A DNA stretch of 64,000 nt from Pseudomonas furukawaii (GTDB taxonomy: Bacteria; Pseudomonadota; Gammaproteobacteria; Pseudomonadales; Pseudomonadaceae). Below, piece by piece: positions 17,715 to 29,126 of this stretch. The notes beneath the pieces are model-generated. The model saw nothing but the letters and a program-made list of their open reading frames with translations, made no database searches and was not told where the DNA came from. The stretch lies in NCBI RefSeq assembly GCF_002355475.1, contig NZ_AP014862.1:5270001-5334000 (forward strand). Reading direction: 5' to 3'. Position numbers and translations under genes: made by a program. Position 1 is the stretch's first letter; every line of letters begins with the position of its first letter.

Positions 17715-19121
17715 ATGCTGAAGAAGCTGTTCCAGTCTTTCCGTTCTCCCCTTCGCCGCGCCCAGCATCCGCGTAGCACCCCCGAAGTACTGGGTAGCAA
17801 TCAGCATTCGCTGCGCCGCACAGGCATCAGCCGCAACGCGGTGATCGTGGTGGATCGCCTGCAGAAGGCCGGCTATCAGGCCTACCTGGTAGGTGGCTGC
17901 GTACGCGACCTGCTGCTGGATCTGCGCCCCAAGGATTTCGATGTCGCCACCAATGCCACACCTGAGCAAGTGCGCGCCGAGTTCCGCAACGCACGGGTGA
18001 TCGGACGCCGCTTCAAGCTGGCCCACGTGCAGTTCGGTCGGGAAATCATCGAGGTCGCCACCTTCCGCGCCAACCACCCCCAGGGTGAGGAAGAGGAAGA
18101 CAACAACCAGGCGGCCCGCAACGAGAGCGGCCGCATCCTGCGTGACAATGTCTATGGCAGCCTGGAAGACGATGCCCAGCGCCGAGACTTCACCATCAAC
18201 GCGCTGTATTACGACCCCACCACCGAGCGCATCCTCGACTACGCCCACGGCGTGCACGACATCCGTAACCGTCTGGTCCGACTGATCGGCATTCCAGAGC
18301 AGCGCTACCAGGAAGACCCGGTGCGCATGCTGCGGGCGGCACGTTTCGCCGCCAAACTGGGCTTCGAAATCGAAAAGCACAGCGCCGCCCCCATTCGCCA
18401 ACTGGCACCTCTGCTGCGGGATATCCCTTCCGCGCGCCTATTCGATGAGGTGCTCAAGCTGTTCCTCAGCGGAAAGGCCGAGCGGACCTTCGATCTGCTG
18501 GTGCAGTACGACCTGTTCGCCCCCCTGTTCCCGGCCAGCGCCGCCGCCCTTGAGCGCGATCCCGAGTACACCGGCCGACTGATCCGCCAGGCGCTGATCA
18601 ATACGGACGAGCGTATCCACCAGGGCAAGCCCGTCACCCCCGCCTTCCTCTTCGCCGCGCTGCTCTGGCCGGCGCTGCCCGCACGCGCGGCGTTGCTGCA
18701 GGAACGAGGCATGCCGCCGATCCCGGCGATGCAGGAGGCCGCCCACGGCCTGATCATGGAGCAGGTCCAGCGTACCGCCATTCCCAAACGTTTCAGCATT
18801 CCGATCCGCGAGATCTGGGACATGCAGGAACGCCTGCCACGCCGCCAGGGCAAGCGCGCCGACATGCTGCTGGAGAATCCGCGTTTCCGCGCCGGCTATG
18901 ACTTCCTCCTGCTGCGCGAAAGCGCCGGAGAGGAAACCGATGGCCTGGGCGAATGGTGGACCGACTACCAGGACGCCAGCGACAGCCAGCGCCGCGCCAT
19001 GATCCGGGAGCTCAGCTCCAAGGACGAGCAGCCCTCCGGCCAACGCCGCAAGCGTGGCGGCAGTCGCCGTCGGCGTGGCCCGCGCAGCGAAGGCGCCCCG
19101 GGCGGCGCTTCCGGCGATTGA
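17715..19121 (+). CDS. pcnB: Poly(A) polymerase I, 468 aa
   Basis: Class II nucleotidyltransferase adding 3' A-tails that mark RNAs for decay. It shows the nucleotidyltransferase signature LVGGCVRDLLL (residues about 57-67) and catalytic DFD in KDFDVATNA, the RRDFTINALYYDP motif, then the RNA-binding region and a basic C-terminal tail (QRRKRGGSRRRRG). ATG 17715 (MLKKLFQSF) is used. The frame stays open 125 codons upstream, but that stretch is crcZ RNA. Ends 3 bases before folK. Confidence 0.96.
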   Translation: MLKKLFQSFRSPLRRAQHPRSTPEVLGSNQHSLRRTGISRNAVIVVDRLQKAGYQAYLVGGCVRDLLLDLRPKDFDVATNATPEQVRAEFRNARVIGRRFKLAHVQFGREIIEVATFRANHPQGEEEEDNNQAARNESGRILRDNVYGSLEDDAQRRDFTINALYYDPTTERILDYAHGVHDIRNRLVRLIGIPEQRYQEDPVRMLRAARFAAKLGFEIEKHSAAPIRQLAPLLRDIPSARLFDEVLKLFLSGKAERTFDLLVQYDLFAPLFPASAAALERDPEYTGRLIRQALINTDERIHQGKPVTPAFLFAALLWPALPARAALLQERGMPPIPAMQEAAHGLIMEQVQRTAIPKRFSIPIREIWDMQERLPRRQGKRADMLLENPRFRAGYDFLLLRESAGEETDGLGEWWTDYQDASDSQRRAMIRELSSKDEQPSGQRRKRGGSRRRRGPRSEGAPGGASGD

Positions 19122-19124
19122 TCC

Positions 19125-19625
19125 ATGGAACGCGTCTACATTGGCCTCGGCAGCAATCTCGCCGACCCCGTGAGGCAGTTGCGTGGCGCCCTGAACGCCT
19201 TGGCCGAGTTGTCGGATAGCCGCCTGTCGGCCGTATCCTCCTTCTATGCCAGCGACCCGCTGGGCCCGCCCGACCAGCCCCGCTACATGAATGCCGTGGC
19301 GTGTCTGGAGACCACACTGGAACCCTTGCAACTGCTGGACGCCCTGCAGGCCATCGAGCAGTCCCAAGGGCGCGTGCGCAAGGACGAACGCTGGGGCCCC
19401 CGCACCCTCGACCTGGACATCCTGCTGTTCGGCAAGCGTCGTATCGACGAACCCAGGCTGCAGGTACCGCACTACCACATGCACGCCCGCGCCTTCGTGC
19501 TCTACCCCTTGGCCGAAATCGCCGCCGGACTGGTGCTGCCCGACGGGCGCCCCCTCCAGGCGCTGCTGGAGGCCTGCCCGTTCGAAGGCCTCGAGCGCCT
19601 TCCCGGCTTGGCGGTAACGCCGTAA
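19125..19625 (+). CDS. folK: 6-hydroxymethyl-7,8-dihydropterin pyrophosphokinase (HPPK), 166 aa
   Basis: Transfers pyrophosphate from ATP to 6-hydroxymethyl-dihydropterin in folate synthesis. It shows IGLGSNLADP at the N-terminus, the pterin-binding FYASDPLGPPDQPRYMN loop, and the signature ERWGPRTLDLDILLFG with its Mg-binding aspartates. Full length. Coupled to pcnB by a 3-base gap. The next folate enzyme, FolP, is elsewhere in this window (48199). Confidence 0.96.
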   Translation: MERVYIGLGSNLADPVRQLRGALNALAELSDSRLSAVSSFYASDPLGPPDQPRYMNAVACLETTLEPLQLLDALQAIEQSQGRVRKDERWGPRTLDLDILLFGKRRIDEPRLQVPHYHMHARAFVLYPLAEIAAGLVLPDGRPLQALLEACPFEGLERLPGLAVTP

Positions 19626-19645
19626 CAGGTCGGTAACACCTGCAA

Positions 19646-19677
19646 TTGACACCATGCCCCCCCATCGGGACTATAAG
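19646..19677 (+). promoter_or_regulatory. Possible promoter of panBCD
   Basis: TTGACA (19646-19651) and TATAAG (19672-19677) in the 102-base gap before panB. The 20-base spacer is longer than optimal, so this is tentative. Confidence 0.35.
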
Positions 19678-19727
19678 CGTCCCGTTGCCCCGCGCCCGTG
19701 CAAAACGGCGCCGATGAGGACGTTTTC

Positions 19728-20528
19728 ATGCCTGATGTGACCCTGACCACCCTGCAAGAGCTCAAGCTGAAAGGCGAGAAGATCGCCATGCTGACAGCCT
19801 ATGACGCCACCTTCGCCCAGGCTGCCTGCCAGGCCGGTGTGGATGTGTTGCTGGTGGGCGACTCCCTTGGCATGGTCCTGCAAGGCCATGACAGCACCCT
19901 GCCGGTCACCATGGCCGATATGGCCTACCACACCGCCGCCGTGAAACGCGGCAACCGGGGCGCACTGATCATCAGCGACCTGCCCTTCATGGCGTACGCC
20001 AACCTCGAGCAGACCTTCGCCAACTGCGCCGCCCTGATGCAGGCCGGCGCCCATATGGTCAAGCTGGAAGGTGCCGCCTGGCTGGCTGAACCCATCCGTC
20101 AGCTGGCCGAACGCGGCGTCCCCGTTTGCGCCCACCTGGGCCTCACCCCGCAAGCCGTCAACATCCTTGGCGGCTACAAGGTCCAGGGCCGCCAGGAAGC
20201 CCAGGCGCGCCAACTGCGCGCCGACGCCATGGCCCTGGAGCAGGCCGGAGCCGCCATGCTGCTGCTGGAGTGCGTCCCCAGCGAACTGGCCGCCGAGATC
20301 ACCCAGTCGGTGAAAATCCCGGTGATCGGAATCGGCGCCGGCAGCGCCACCGACGGACAGGTACTGGTCCTGCACGACATGCTGGGCCTTTCCCTCACCG
20401 GCCGCACGCCCAAGTTCGTGAAGAACTTCATGGAAGGCCAGACCAGTATCCAGGCCGCGCTCGCCGCTTACGTCAACGCGGTGAAGAACGTTTCGTTCCC
20501 CGCCACCGAACACGGATTCTCCGCATGA
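19728..20528 (+). CDS. panB: 3-methyl-2-oxobutanoate hydroxymethyltransferase, 266 aa
   Basis: First committed step of pantothenate synthesis: transfers a hydroxymethyl group from methylene-tetrahydrofolate to alpha-ketoisovalerate. It shows [33 protein letters not shown] (metal-binding Asp), and the catalytic Glu in KLEGA. ATG 19728 (MPDVTLTTL) follows GATGAGGA. The end overlaps the panC start by ATGA. Confidence 0.97.
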   Translation: MPDVTLTTLQELKLKGEKIAMLTAYDATFAQAACQAGVDVLLVGDSLGMVLQGHDSTLPVTMADMAYHTAAVKRGNRGALIISDLPFMAYANLEQTFANCAALMQAGAHMVKLEGAAWLAEPIRQLAERGVPVCAHLGLTPQAVNILGGYKVQGRQEAQARQLRADAMALEQAGAAMLLLECVPSELAAEITQSVKIPVIGIGAGSATDGQVLVLHDMLGLSLTGRTPKFVKNFMEGQTSIQAALAAYVNAVKNVSFPATEHGFSA

Positions 20529-21385
20529 TCACCGTCAAGACCGTCCGCGAACTCCGGGCCGCCGTCGCCCGTGCGCGCAGCGAAGGCAAGCGCATCGGCT
20601 TCGTGCCCACCATGGGCAACCTCCACGCCGGGCATGTCGCCCTGGTGGAGAAGGCCAGCCAGCGCACCGACTTCGTGGTCACCAGCATCTTCGTCAATCC
20701 GCTGCAGTTCGGGCCCAACGAAGATCTGGCCAAATACCCGCGCACCCTGGTGGCCGACCAGGAGAAACTCGTCGCCGCCGGCTGCCAGCTGCTGTTCCAT
20801 CCCGATGTCGAGGACATGTACCCCGACGGCATGGACGGCCAGACCCGCGTCAACGTTCCCCTGGTCTCCGAGGGCCTTTGCGGCGAAAGCCGCCCCGGTC
20901 ACTTCGAGGGCGTCGCTACCGTGGTCAGCAAGCTGTTCAACATGGTCCAGCCCGACCTCGCGGTCTTCGGCGAGAAGGACTTCCAGCAACTGGCGGTGAT
21001 CCGCAAGCTGGTACGGGACCTGAACATGCCCATCCAGATCATCGGAGAGCCTACGGTTCGCGCGGAGGACGGCCTCGCCCTGTCCTCCCGCAACGGCTAC
21101 CTGGATGAAGGCCAGCGCGCCGCCGCGCCGGCCCTTTATCGCACCCTGCAGCGGCTGGCGAACGCCATCCGCGAAGGCCGCCGCGACTTCGCCAGCCTGG
21201 AGCAGGAAGGCCGCGACGAGTTGGCCGCCGCCGGATTCCGCCCCGACTACCTGGAGATCCGCGAAAGCCTGAACCTGCGTCGCGCCGACGTCGAGGACCA
21301 GCATCTGGTGATCCTGGCCGCCGCCTTCATGGGCAATACCCGACTGATCGACAACCTGGCCTTCAGCCTGGAAGCGCAAGCCTGA
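20525..21385 (+). CDS. panC: Pantothenate synthetase, 286 aa
   Basis: ATP-dependent ligase joining pantoate and beta-alanine. Nucleotidyltransferase HxGH motif in [33 protein letters not shown], and GEKDFQQL for pantoate/ATP binding. Translation is coupled to panB through the ATGA overlap at 20525-20528. The much longer open frame upstream is panB read out of frame. Confidence 0.97.
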   Translation: MITVKTVRELRAAVARARSEGKRIGFVPTMGNLHAGHVALVEKASQRTDFVVTSIFVNPLQFGPNEDLAKYPRTLVADQEKLVAAGCQLLFHPDVEDMYPDGMDGQTRVNVPLVSEGLCGESRPGHFEGVATVVSKLFNMVQPDLAVFGEKDFQQLAVIRKLVRDLNMPIQIIGEPTVRAEDGLALSSRNGYLDEGQRAAAPALYRTLQRLANAIREGRRDFASLEQEGRDELAAAGFRPDYLEIRESLNLRRADVEDQHLVILAAAFMGNTRLIDNLAFSLEAQA

Positions 21386-21403
21386 CCCCATTCCAAGCAC
21401 CTT

Positions 21404-21421
21404 GAACCCCCAAGGGGGTTC
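21404..21421. repeat. Inverted repeat between panC and panD
   Basis: GAACCCCC (21404-21411) - AA - GGGGGTTC (21414-21421), no T-run. Possibly an RNA-processing hairpin that separates panBC from panD. Confidence 0.5.
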
Positions 21422-21463
21422 GGGCACACTCTGCCGCCGCCCGCGTAACGACGAGGAAATGCC

Positions 21464-21844
21464 ATGCACGCCATCATGCTCAAGGCCAAACTGCACCGCG
21501 CCGAAGTGACCCACGCCGTGCTCGATTACGAAGGCTCCTGCGCCATCGATGGTGAGTGGCTCGATCTCGCCGGCATCCGCGAGTACGAACAGATCCAGAT
21601 CTACAACGTCGACAACGGCGAGCGCTTCACCACCTATGCCATCCGCGGCGAGAACGGTTCGCGCATGATCTCGGTGAACGGTGCCGCCGCCCACAAGGCC
21701 AAGGTGGGTGATCGCGTCATCATCTGCGCCTACGCCCACTACAGCGAGGCGGAACTGGCCAACTTCAAACCGCGTATGCTGTACATGGCCCCGGGCAACG
21801 AACTCAGCCACACCAGCAACGCGATTCCTGTCCAGGTCGCCTGA
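21464..21844 (+). CDS. panD: Aspartate 1-decarboxylase proenzyme, 126 aa
   Basis: Makes beta-alanine for PanC. A pyruvoyl enzyme that self-cleaves between Gly24 and Ser25 (YEGSC). Both residues and the downstream [14 protein letters not shown] region are present. Full length (126 aa). SD-like GAGGAA upstream of ATG 21464. Completes the panBCD set. Confidence 0.97.
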   Translation: MHAIMLKAKLHRAEVTHAVLDYEGSCAIDGEWLDLAGIREYEQIQIYNVDNGERFTTYAIRGENGSRMISVNGAAAHKAKVGDRVIICAYAHYSEAELANFKPRMLYMAPGNELSHTSNAIPVQVA

Positions 21845-21866
21845 GACCAATCAGCGGAACGCCTCG

Positions 21867-21891
21867 AAGCCCGGATATTTCCGGGCTTTTT
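21867..21891 (+). terminator. Intrinsic terminator after panD
   Basis: AAGCCCGG (21867-21874), ATATTT loop, CCGGGCTT (21881-21888) and a T-run. Confidence 0.85.
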
Positions 21892-21914
21892 CATAAGTCG
21901 CCTACAGGTACGCC

Positions 21915-23579
21915 ATGGATCATCACCTGACGCCCCTCGATGTCACCCAACTGCCCACCTGGAGCGCGCTGCAACAGCACCGCCAGGAACTGGCCGCCTT
22001 CAGCCTGCGCCAGGCCTTCGCCACCGACCCCGATCGTTTCCAGCGATTCAGCCTGAGTGCCTGTGGCCTGTTGCTGGACTTCTCCAAGAACCTGATCCGC
22101 CCCGACACCCTGGCGCTGCTGGTCAAGCTCGCCCAGGAAGGCCAGTTGGGCGACGCCATCAAGGCCATGTTCCGTGGCGAGGTGATCAACGCGTCCGAAC
22201 GTCGTCCGGTGCTGCACACGGCCCTGCGTCGCCCCATCGGCGACAGGGTGACAGTGGATGGCCAGGACGTGATGCCCGAAGTGCACCGTGTGCTGCACCA
22301 GATGACCGAACTGGTGACCGCCGTGCACAACGGTCTCTGGCGCGGCTACACCGAGAAGCCCATCACCGACGTCGTGAACATCGGCATCGGCGGCTCCTTC
22401 CTCGGCCCGCAGCTGGTATCCGAAGCGTTGTTGCCCTTTGCCCAGAAGGGCGTGCGTTGCCACTACCTGGCGAACATCGATGGCAGCGAGTTCCGCGAAC
22501 TGGCGTGCAAGCTCAACGCCGAGACCACTCTATTCATCGTCTCCAGCAAGTCCTTCGGTACCCTCGAAACCCTGAAGAACGCCCAGGCGGCACGCGCCTG
22601 GTACCTGGCCCAAGGCGGTAGCGAGGCCGAGCTCTACCGGCACTTCATCGCGGTTTCCAGCAACAAGGAAGCGGCCATGGCCTTCGGGATCCGCGAAGGA
22701 AACATCTTCCCCATGTGGGACTGGGTGGGCGGACGCTACTCCCTGTGGTCCGCCATCGGCCTGCCGATCGCCATGTCCATCGGCATCTCCAACTTCAAGG
22801 AACTGCTGTCCGGCGCCTACAGCATGGACCAGCACTTCCAGACCACCCCCTTCGAGCGCAACATCCCGGTGGTGCTGGGCCTGCTCGGCGTCTGGTACGG
22901 CGACTTCTGGGGCGCCCGCAGCCACGCCATCCTGCCCTACGACTACTACCTGCGTAACTTCACGGACCACCTGCAGCAGCTGGACATGGAATCCAACGGC
23001 AAGAGCGTGCGCCAGGACGGCAGCCCCGTCAGCGCCGGCACCGGGCCGGTGATCTGGGGCGGCGTCGGCTGCAACGGCCAGCATGCCTACCACCAGTTGC
23101 TGCACCAGGGCACCCAATTGATCCCGGCGGACTTCATCGTCCCGGTGTCCAGCTACAACCCGGTAGCCGATCACCACCAGTGGCTGTTCGCCAACTGCCT
23201 GTCCCAGAGCCAGGCGTTGATGCTGGGCAAAACCCGCGAGGAAGCCGAGGCCGAGCTGCGTGCCAAGGGCCTGCCGGAAGACGAAGTCCAGCGCCTCGCT
23301 CCACACAAGGTGGTGCCCGGAAACCGCCCGAGCAACACCCTGGTGGTAGAGCGCATCAGCCCTCGCCGCCTGGGCGCGCTGATCGCCATGTACGAACACA
23401 AGGTCTACGTGCAGAGCGTGCTCTGGGGCATCAACGCCTTCGACCAGTGGGGCGTCGAACTGGGCAAGGAGCTGGGCAAGGCCGTGTACTCGCGCCTGAC
23501 CGGCCAGGAGGAAACGCAGGCCGAAGACAACTCGACCCAGGGCCTGATCGACTTCTTCCGCGCCCGCCATCGCGGCTGA
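21915..23579 (+). CDS. pgi: Glucose-6-phosphate isomerase, 554 aa
   Basis: Interconverts glucose-6-phosphate and fructose-6-phosphate. In pseudomonads lacking 6-phosphofructokinase it serves gluconeogenesis and the EDEMP cycle. Family signatures are present: [33 protein letters not shown], and the two PROSITE-type regions around [20 protein letters not shown] and [13 protein letters not shown]. Length is normal for the long bacterial PGI. Its own terminator-isolated unit after panD. Confidence 0.97.
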   Translation: MDHHLTPLDVTQLPTWSALQQHRQELAAFSLRQAFATDPDRFQRFSLSACGLLLDFSKNLIRPDTLALLVKLAQEGQLGDAIKAMFRGEVINASERRPVLHTALRRPIGDRVTVDGQDVMPEVHRVLHQMTELVTAVHNGLWRGYTEKPITDVVNIGIGGSFLGPQLVSEALLPFAQKGVRCHYLANIDGSEFRELACKLNAETTLFIVSSKSFGTLETLKNAQAARAWYLAQGGSEAELYRHFIAVSSNKEAAMAFGIREGNIFPMWDWVGGRYSLWSAIGLPIAMSIGISNFKELLSGAYSMDQHFQTTPFERNIPVVLGLLGVWYGDFWGARSHAILPYDYYLRNFTDHLQQLDMESNGKSVRQDGSPVSAGTGPVIWGGVGCNGQHAYHQLLHQGTQLIPADFIVPVSSYNPVADHHQWLFANCLSQSQALMLGKTREEAEAELRAKGLPEDEVQRLAPHKVVPGNRPSNTLVVERISPRRLGALIAMYEHKVYVQSVLWGINAFDQWGVELGKELGKAVYSRLTGQEETQAEDNSTQGLIDFFRARHRG

Positions 23580-23688
23580 GGCGAACGGCGAGGCCAGCGG
23601 GCCTCGCCCTCCCCCGATCTCTCGAAACTCCTGGGTCAGCCCTTGAACGAGGCGCCGGCTTGGGGGCACCCTTGTGCGCATCTCGAGC

Positions 23689-23703
23689 CAACAACAACAA
23701 GGA
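23689..23703 (+). promoter_or_regulatory. CA motif (Hfq/Crc-type) embedding the acs ribosome-binding site
   Basis: CAACAACAACAAGGA ends in the AAGGA Shine-Dalgarno (23699-23703), 7 bases before the ATG at 23711. It has the AAnAAnAA form bound by Hfq with Crc at repressed catabolic mRNAs in pseudomonads. It matches the CA motifs in CrcZ in this window. Confidence 0.75.
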
Positions 23704-23710
23704 CCCCACC

Positions 23711-25648
<1,938 letters not shown>

Positions 25649-25658
25649 GCTGCGCCAG

Positions 25659-25698
25659 GCGGCAGGTCGCAAGGGGCTTCCCACTTGCAGCCTGCCGC
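25659..25698. repeat. Imperfect inverted repeat after acsB
   Basis: GCGGCAGGTCGCAAG (25659-25673) and CTTGCAGCCTGCCGC (25684-25698) form a 15-bp stem with a few mismatches. It may end acs transcription. No T-run. The following CTTGTAGCTT resembles dispersed Pseudomonas intergenic repeats. Confidence 0.5.
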
Positions 25699-25722
25699 TT
25701 GGGGCTTGTAGCTTTCCGCCCC

Positions 25723-26598
25723 ATGGAATTCATCCGCAGCCGAATCGAACGCCAGATCATCAGCCTCACCGGCCTCGCTCTGGGACAGCTCGACTACGAA
25801 AACCCAGAGGGCGATCCCGGCCTGTTCGGCCCGGACTCCGCCTGCTGGAAGATCCACGGCGACTTCACCTCCATGATGATCGGCGGCATCAGCGCCCTGT
25901 TGCTGCAGATGCTCCACCCGCTCGCCCTGTCGGGTGTCTGGGACCACTCCAACTTCCGCGACGACATGCTCGGTCGATTGCGTCGTACCGGCCAGTTCAT
26001 CTCCGGCACCACCTTCGGCACTCGCCGGGACGCCGAATGGCTGATCGACAAGGTCCGCGAGATCCACCTCAAGGTGGTGGGTACCGCACCGGACGGCCGC
26101 CCCTACGCCGCCAGCGACCCGGACCTGCTCACCTGGGTCCATGTCGCCGAGGTCAGCTGTTTCCTCAAGGCCCACCTGCGTTACCTGAACCCGGACCTCT
26201 CGGGCGAGGAGCAGGACCGCTACTACGCCGAGATCGCCCTGGTGGCCGAGCGCCTGGGTGCGCGCAACGTCCCCAGGTCGCGTCAGGCGGTGGCCGATTA
26301 CCTGGACGCCATGCGCCCGCAGCTCCAGGCTGACGAACGTACCCGCGAGGTCGTGCGCCTGCTGTTCAGCGCCCCGGCCCCCAGCGCCCTCGCCAAGCCT
26401 TTCGGCATCCTGATGATGCAGGCGGGGGTCGACCTCCTGCCCGACTGGGCGAGCGCCACGCTGGGCCTGCACCAGCGCCCATGGCAACGCCGGGTGGTTC
26501 GCGATCTCGTATGGCGTGTCGCGCCACTGCTGCGTTGGGCGATGCGCAATGGCGCCGTCCATCGGGCCCGCCGTCGCATGGGCTTGCCACCCCGTTGA
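25723..26598 (+). CDS. MpaB/DUF2236 family oxygenase-like protein, 291 aa
   Basis: Belongs to the MpaB (latex-clearing/mycophenolic-acid oxygenase-like, formerly DUF2236) family. It has the conserved H-G-D near residue 46, then QMLHP with a putative haem/iron histidine, [16 protein letters not shown], and the [15 protein letters not shown] segment with another conserved histidine. Family members bind haem b and include a rubber oxygenase and a lipid C-C-cleaving enzyme, but the substrate here is unknown. Start ATG 25723. It has no close co-directional partner other than the thiolase 88 bases downstream. Confidence 0.8.
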   Translation: MEFIRSRIERQIISLTGLALGQLDYENPEGDPGLFGPDSACWKIHGDFTSMMIGGISALLLQMLHPLALSGVWDHSNFRDDMLGRLRRTGQFISGTTFGTRRDAEWLIDKVREIHLKVVGTAPDGRPYAASDPDLLTWVHVAEVSCFLKAHLRYLNPDLSGEEQDRYYAEIALVAERLGARNVPRSRQAVADYLDAMRPQLQADERTREVVRLLFSAPAPSALAKPFGILMMQAGVDLLPDWASATLGLHQRPWQRRVVRDLVWRVAPLLRWAMRNGAVHRARRRMGLPPR

Positions 26599-26686
26599 GC
26601 GGCTGGCCGGTCACCCGGCCCTGTGCGACCATAAGCGCCTTTCCGGTCACAACCTGGGCCGACTCTACTGTTCGAGGACTGAAAAC

Positions 26687-27865
26687 ATGCAAGACGTCGT
26701 CATAGTCGCCGCCACCCGCACCGCCATCGGCAGCTTCCAGGGCAGCCTGGCCAACATCCCGGCCCCGGAGCTGGGCGCGGCGGTGATCCGCCAGCTGCTG
26801 GCCCAGACCGGCCTTGCCGGCGAGCAGGTCGATGAAGTCATCCTCGGCCAGGTGCTCACCGCGGGCAGCGGCCAGAACCCCGCGCGCCAGGCCGCCATCC
26901 TCGCCGGCCTGCCCCACGCCGTGCCCGCCCTGACCCTGAACAAGGTCTGCGGCTCCGGCCTCAAGGCCCTGCACCTGGGCGCCCAGGCCATCCGCTGCGG
27001 CGATGCCGAGGTGATCATCGCCGGTGGCCAGGAGAACATGAGCCTCGCCCCCTACGTCATGCCCGGCGCCCGCACCGGCCTGCGCATGGGCCACGCCAAG
27101 CTGGTGGACACCATGATCCAGGACGGCCTCTGGGACGCCTTCAACGACTACCACATGGGCATCACCGCCGAGAACCTGGTGGAGAAGTACGGCATCGGCC
27201 GCGAGCAGCAGGACGCCTTTGCCGCCGCCTCCCAGCAGAAGGCCTGCGCCGCCATCGAGGCCGGCCGCTTCAATGACGAGATCACCCCGATCCTGATCCC
27301 GCAGAAGAAGGGCGAGCCGGTCGCCTTCGCCACCGACGAGCAGCCCCGCGCCGGCACCACCGCAGAAGCCCTGGCCAAGCTCAAACCGGCGTTCAAGAAG
27401 GACGGCAGCGTCACCGCCGGCAACGCCTCCAGCCTCAACGACGGCGCCGCCGCCGTGCTGCTGATGAGTGCCGCGAAGGCCAAGTCCCTGGGCCTGCCGG
27501 TGCTGGCGCGCATCGCCGGCTACGCCAACGCCGGCGTCGACCCGGCGATCATGGGCATCGGCCCGGTCTCCGCCACCCGCCGCTGCCTGGAGAAGGCCGG
27601 CTGGAGCCTCCAGGACCTGGACCTGATCGAAGCTAACGAGGCCTTCGCCGCCCAGGCCCTGTCCGTGGGCCAGGAACTGGGCTGGGACGCCGGCAAGGTC
27701 AACGTCAACGGCGGCGCCATCGCCCTCGGCCACCCCATCGGCGCCTCCGGCTGCCGCGTGCTGGTGACCCTGCTGCACGAGATGATCAAGCGCGACGCGA
27801 AGAAGGGCCTGGCGACCCTCTGCATCGGCGGCGGACAGGGCGTGGCCCTGGCCATCGAGCGCTGA
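26687..27865 (+). CDS. Acetyl-CoA C-acetyltransferase (thiolase), 392 aa
   Basis: Biosynthetic-type thiolase condensing two acetyl-CoA or cleaving acetoacetyl-CoA. Nucleophile Cys88 in [11 protein letters not shown], acid/base [10 protein letters not shown] histidine, and the C-terminal [13 protein letters not shown] cysteine. Length and end are as in PhaA/AtoB. It could supply acetoacetyl-CoA for polyhydroxyalkanoate or ketone-body metabolism, but no pha or ato neighbour is present to decide. Codons are very strongly C/G-ending, even by the standard of this genome. Confidence 0.93.
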   Translation: MQDVVIVAATRTAIGSFQGSLANIPAPELGAAVIRQLLAQTGLAGEQVDEVILGQVLTAGSGQNPARQAAILAGLPHAVPALTLNKVCGSGLKALHLGAQAIRCGDAEVIIAGGQENMSLAPYVMPGARTGLRMGHAKLVDTMIQDGLWDAFNDYHMGITAENLVEKYGIGREQQDAFAAASQQKACAAIEAGRFNDEITPILIPQKKGEPVAFATDEQPRAGTTAEALAKLKPAFKKDGSVTAGNASSLNDGAAAVLLMSAAKAKSLGLPVLARIAGYANAGVDPAIMGIGPVSATRRCLEKAGWSLQDLDLIEANEAFAAQALSVGQELGWDAGKVNVNGGAIALGHPIGASGCRVLVTLLHEMIKRDAKKGLATLCIGGGQGVALAIER

Positions 27866-27883
27866 TCCCGCGCTGAACGACAA

Positions 27884-27901
27884 CGCCGGCCCTGGCCGGC
27901 G
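27884..27901 (+). terminator. Probable terminator hairpin after the thiolase gene
   Basis: CGCCGGCC (27884-27891) - CT - GGCCGGCG (27894-27901). Strong stem without T-run, so Rho may be needed. Confidence 0.45.
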
Positions 27902-28016
27902 TCATCGCAGGAGCGCCATCAGCTCCTCGACTCAGGGCCAAACAGGGCGGCATCCACTAAGGTCCACCCTGTGCCCTTTTGCTAAACTGCGCGCCCTTTC
28001 CTGCGAGACGTCGCGC

Positions 28017-29036
28017 ATGCCCTCCGTCCTCCTCCCGGCGCTGCGCGCCGCCCTTGACGCCCGCCAACCGCTGCTGGCCGAGCTCCATGCACAGGGCACC
28101 GACTGCTATCGCCTGTTCCACGGCAGCCAGGAAGGCGCACCCGGCCTGACCCTCGACCGCTACGGCCCGCAGTTGATGGTGCAGAGCTTCCACCAGCCAC
28201 TGGAGCGGGACGAACTGCTGGAACTGGCCGCCACCGTGGACGCCTTCATTGGCCAGCCCCTGCTGCTGGTCTACAACGACCGTTCCCAGGGCAACTCCCG
28301 CGTAGACCGCCGAGACCCGGTGTACCAGGCTGAAACCAGTGCCCTGGAGGACCTGATGGGGCATGAATGGGGATTGAACTACCGGGTACGGGGTCGCCAC
28401 CCTGGCCAGGATCCGCTGCTGTTCCTCGACCTGCGCAACGCCCGGGGCTGGGTCAAGGAGCACAGTGCGGGCAAGTCGGTACTCAACCTGTTCGCCTATA
28501 CCTGCGGAGTCGGCCTCGCTGCGGCGGCAGGCGGAGCCGATGAGGTGTGGAACCTGGACTTCGCCGAGGGCAACCTGGCGGTGGGTCGGGAGAACGCCTC
28601 GCTCAATCCGGGGCTCGCGCCCATGCAATTCGTGCAGTCCGACTACTTCCCAGCCATTCGCCAACTGGCCGGCCTGCCCATCGCCCGTCGCCATGGACAG
28701 AAGCTGCCCAGCTACCCGCGCCTCGACGCGCGCCAGTTCGACCTCGTTTTCCTCGACCCGCCGGCCTGGGCCAAAAGCGCCTTCGGCACCGTGGACCTCC
28801 AGAGGGATTACCAGAGCCTGCTCAAGCCCGCCCTGCTGGCCACCGCCGAGGACGGCGTCCTCGTGTGCAACAACAACCTGGCCAAGGTGGACATGGACGA
28901 ATGGCGCGATCAGGTCCTGCGCTGCGCCAGCAAGCTGGGCCGGCCGGTGCGAGACTGGCAGCCCCTGTCGCCGGCTGCCGACTTTCCCTCCAGGGATGGG
29001 CGACCGCCCCTCAAGACCCTGATCCTGCAGCTCTAG
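28017..29036 (+). CDS. RlmI/RlmK-like class I SAM-dependent methyltransferase, 339 aa
   Basis: Rossmann-fold methyltransferase related to 23S rRNA m5C1962 methyltransferase. It shows SAM-binding NLFAYTCGVGLAAAAGGA (residues about 161-178) and catalytic-motif LVFLDPPAW, with the CNNN stretch downstream (VLVCNNNLAK). It is shorter than E. coli RlmI (396 aa), and the N-terminal PUA domain is not recognisable, so the substrate may differ. ATG 28017 was chosen as first Met. No overlap with neighbours. Confidence 0.8.
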   Translation: MPSVLLPALRAALDARQPLLAELHAQGTDCYRLFHGSQEGAPGLTLDRYGPQLMVQSFHQPLERDELLELAATVDAFIGQPLLLVYNDRSQGNSRVDRRDPVYQAETSALEDLMGHEWGLNYRVRGRHPGQDPLLFLDLRNARGWVKEHSAGKSVLNLFAYTCGVGLAAAAGGADEVWNLDFAEGNLAVGRENASLNPGLAPMQFVQSDYFPAIRQLAGLPIARRHGQKLPSYPRLDARQFDLVFLDPPAWAKSAFGTVDLQRDYQSLLKPALLATAEDGVLVCNNNLAKVDMDEWRDQVLRCASKLGRPVRDWQPLSPAADFPSRDGRPPLKTLILQL

Positions 29037-29126
29037 AGACCGGCGAGAACAGGGTTGGGCATCCGAGCGGAACCCGGAGGCCGTGCCATAATCCAAGGCA
29101 GACTTTTCCGGGATAGTTGACGCCTC

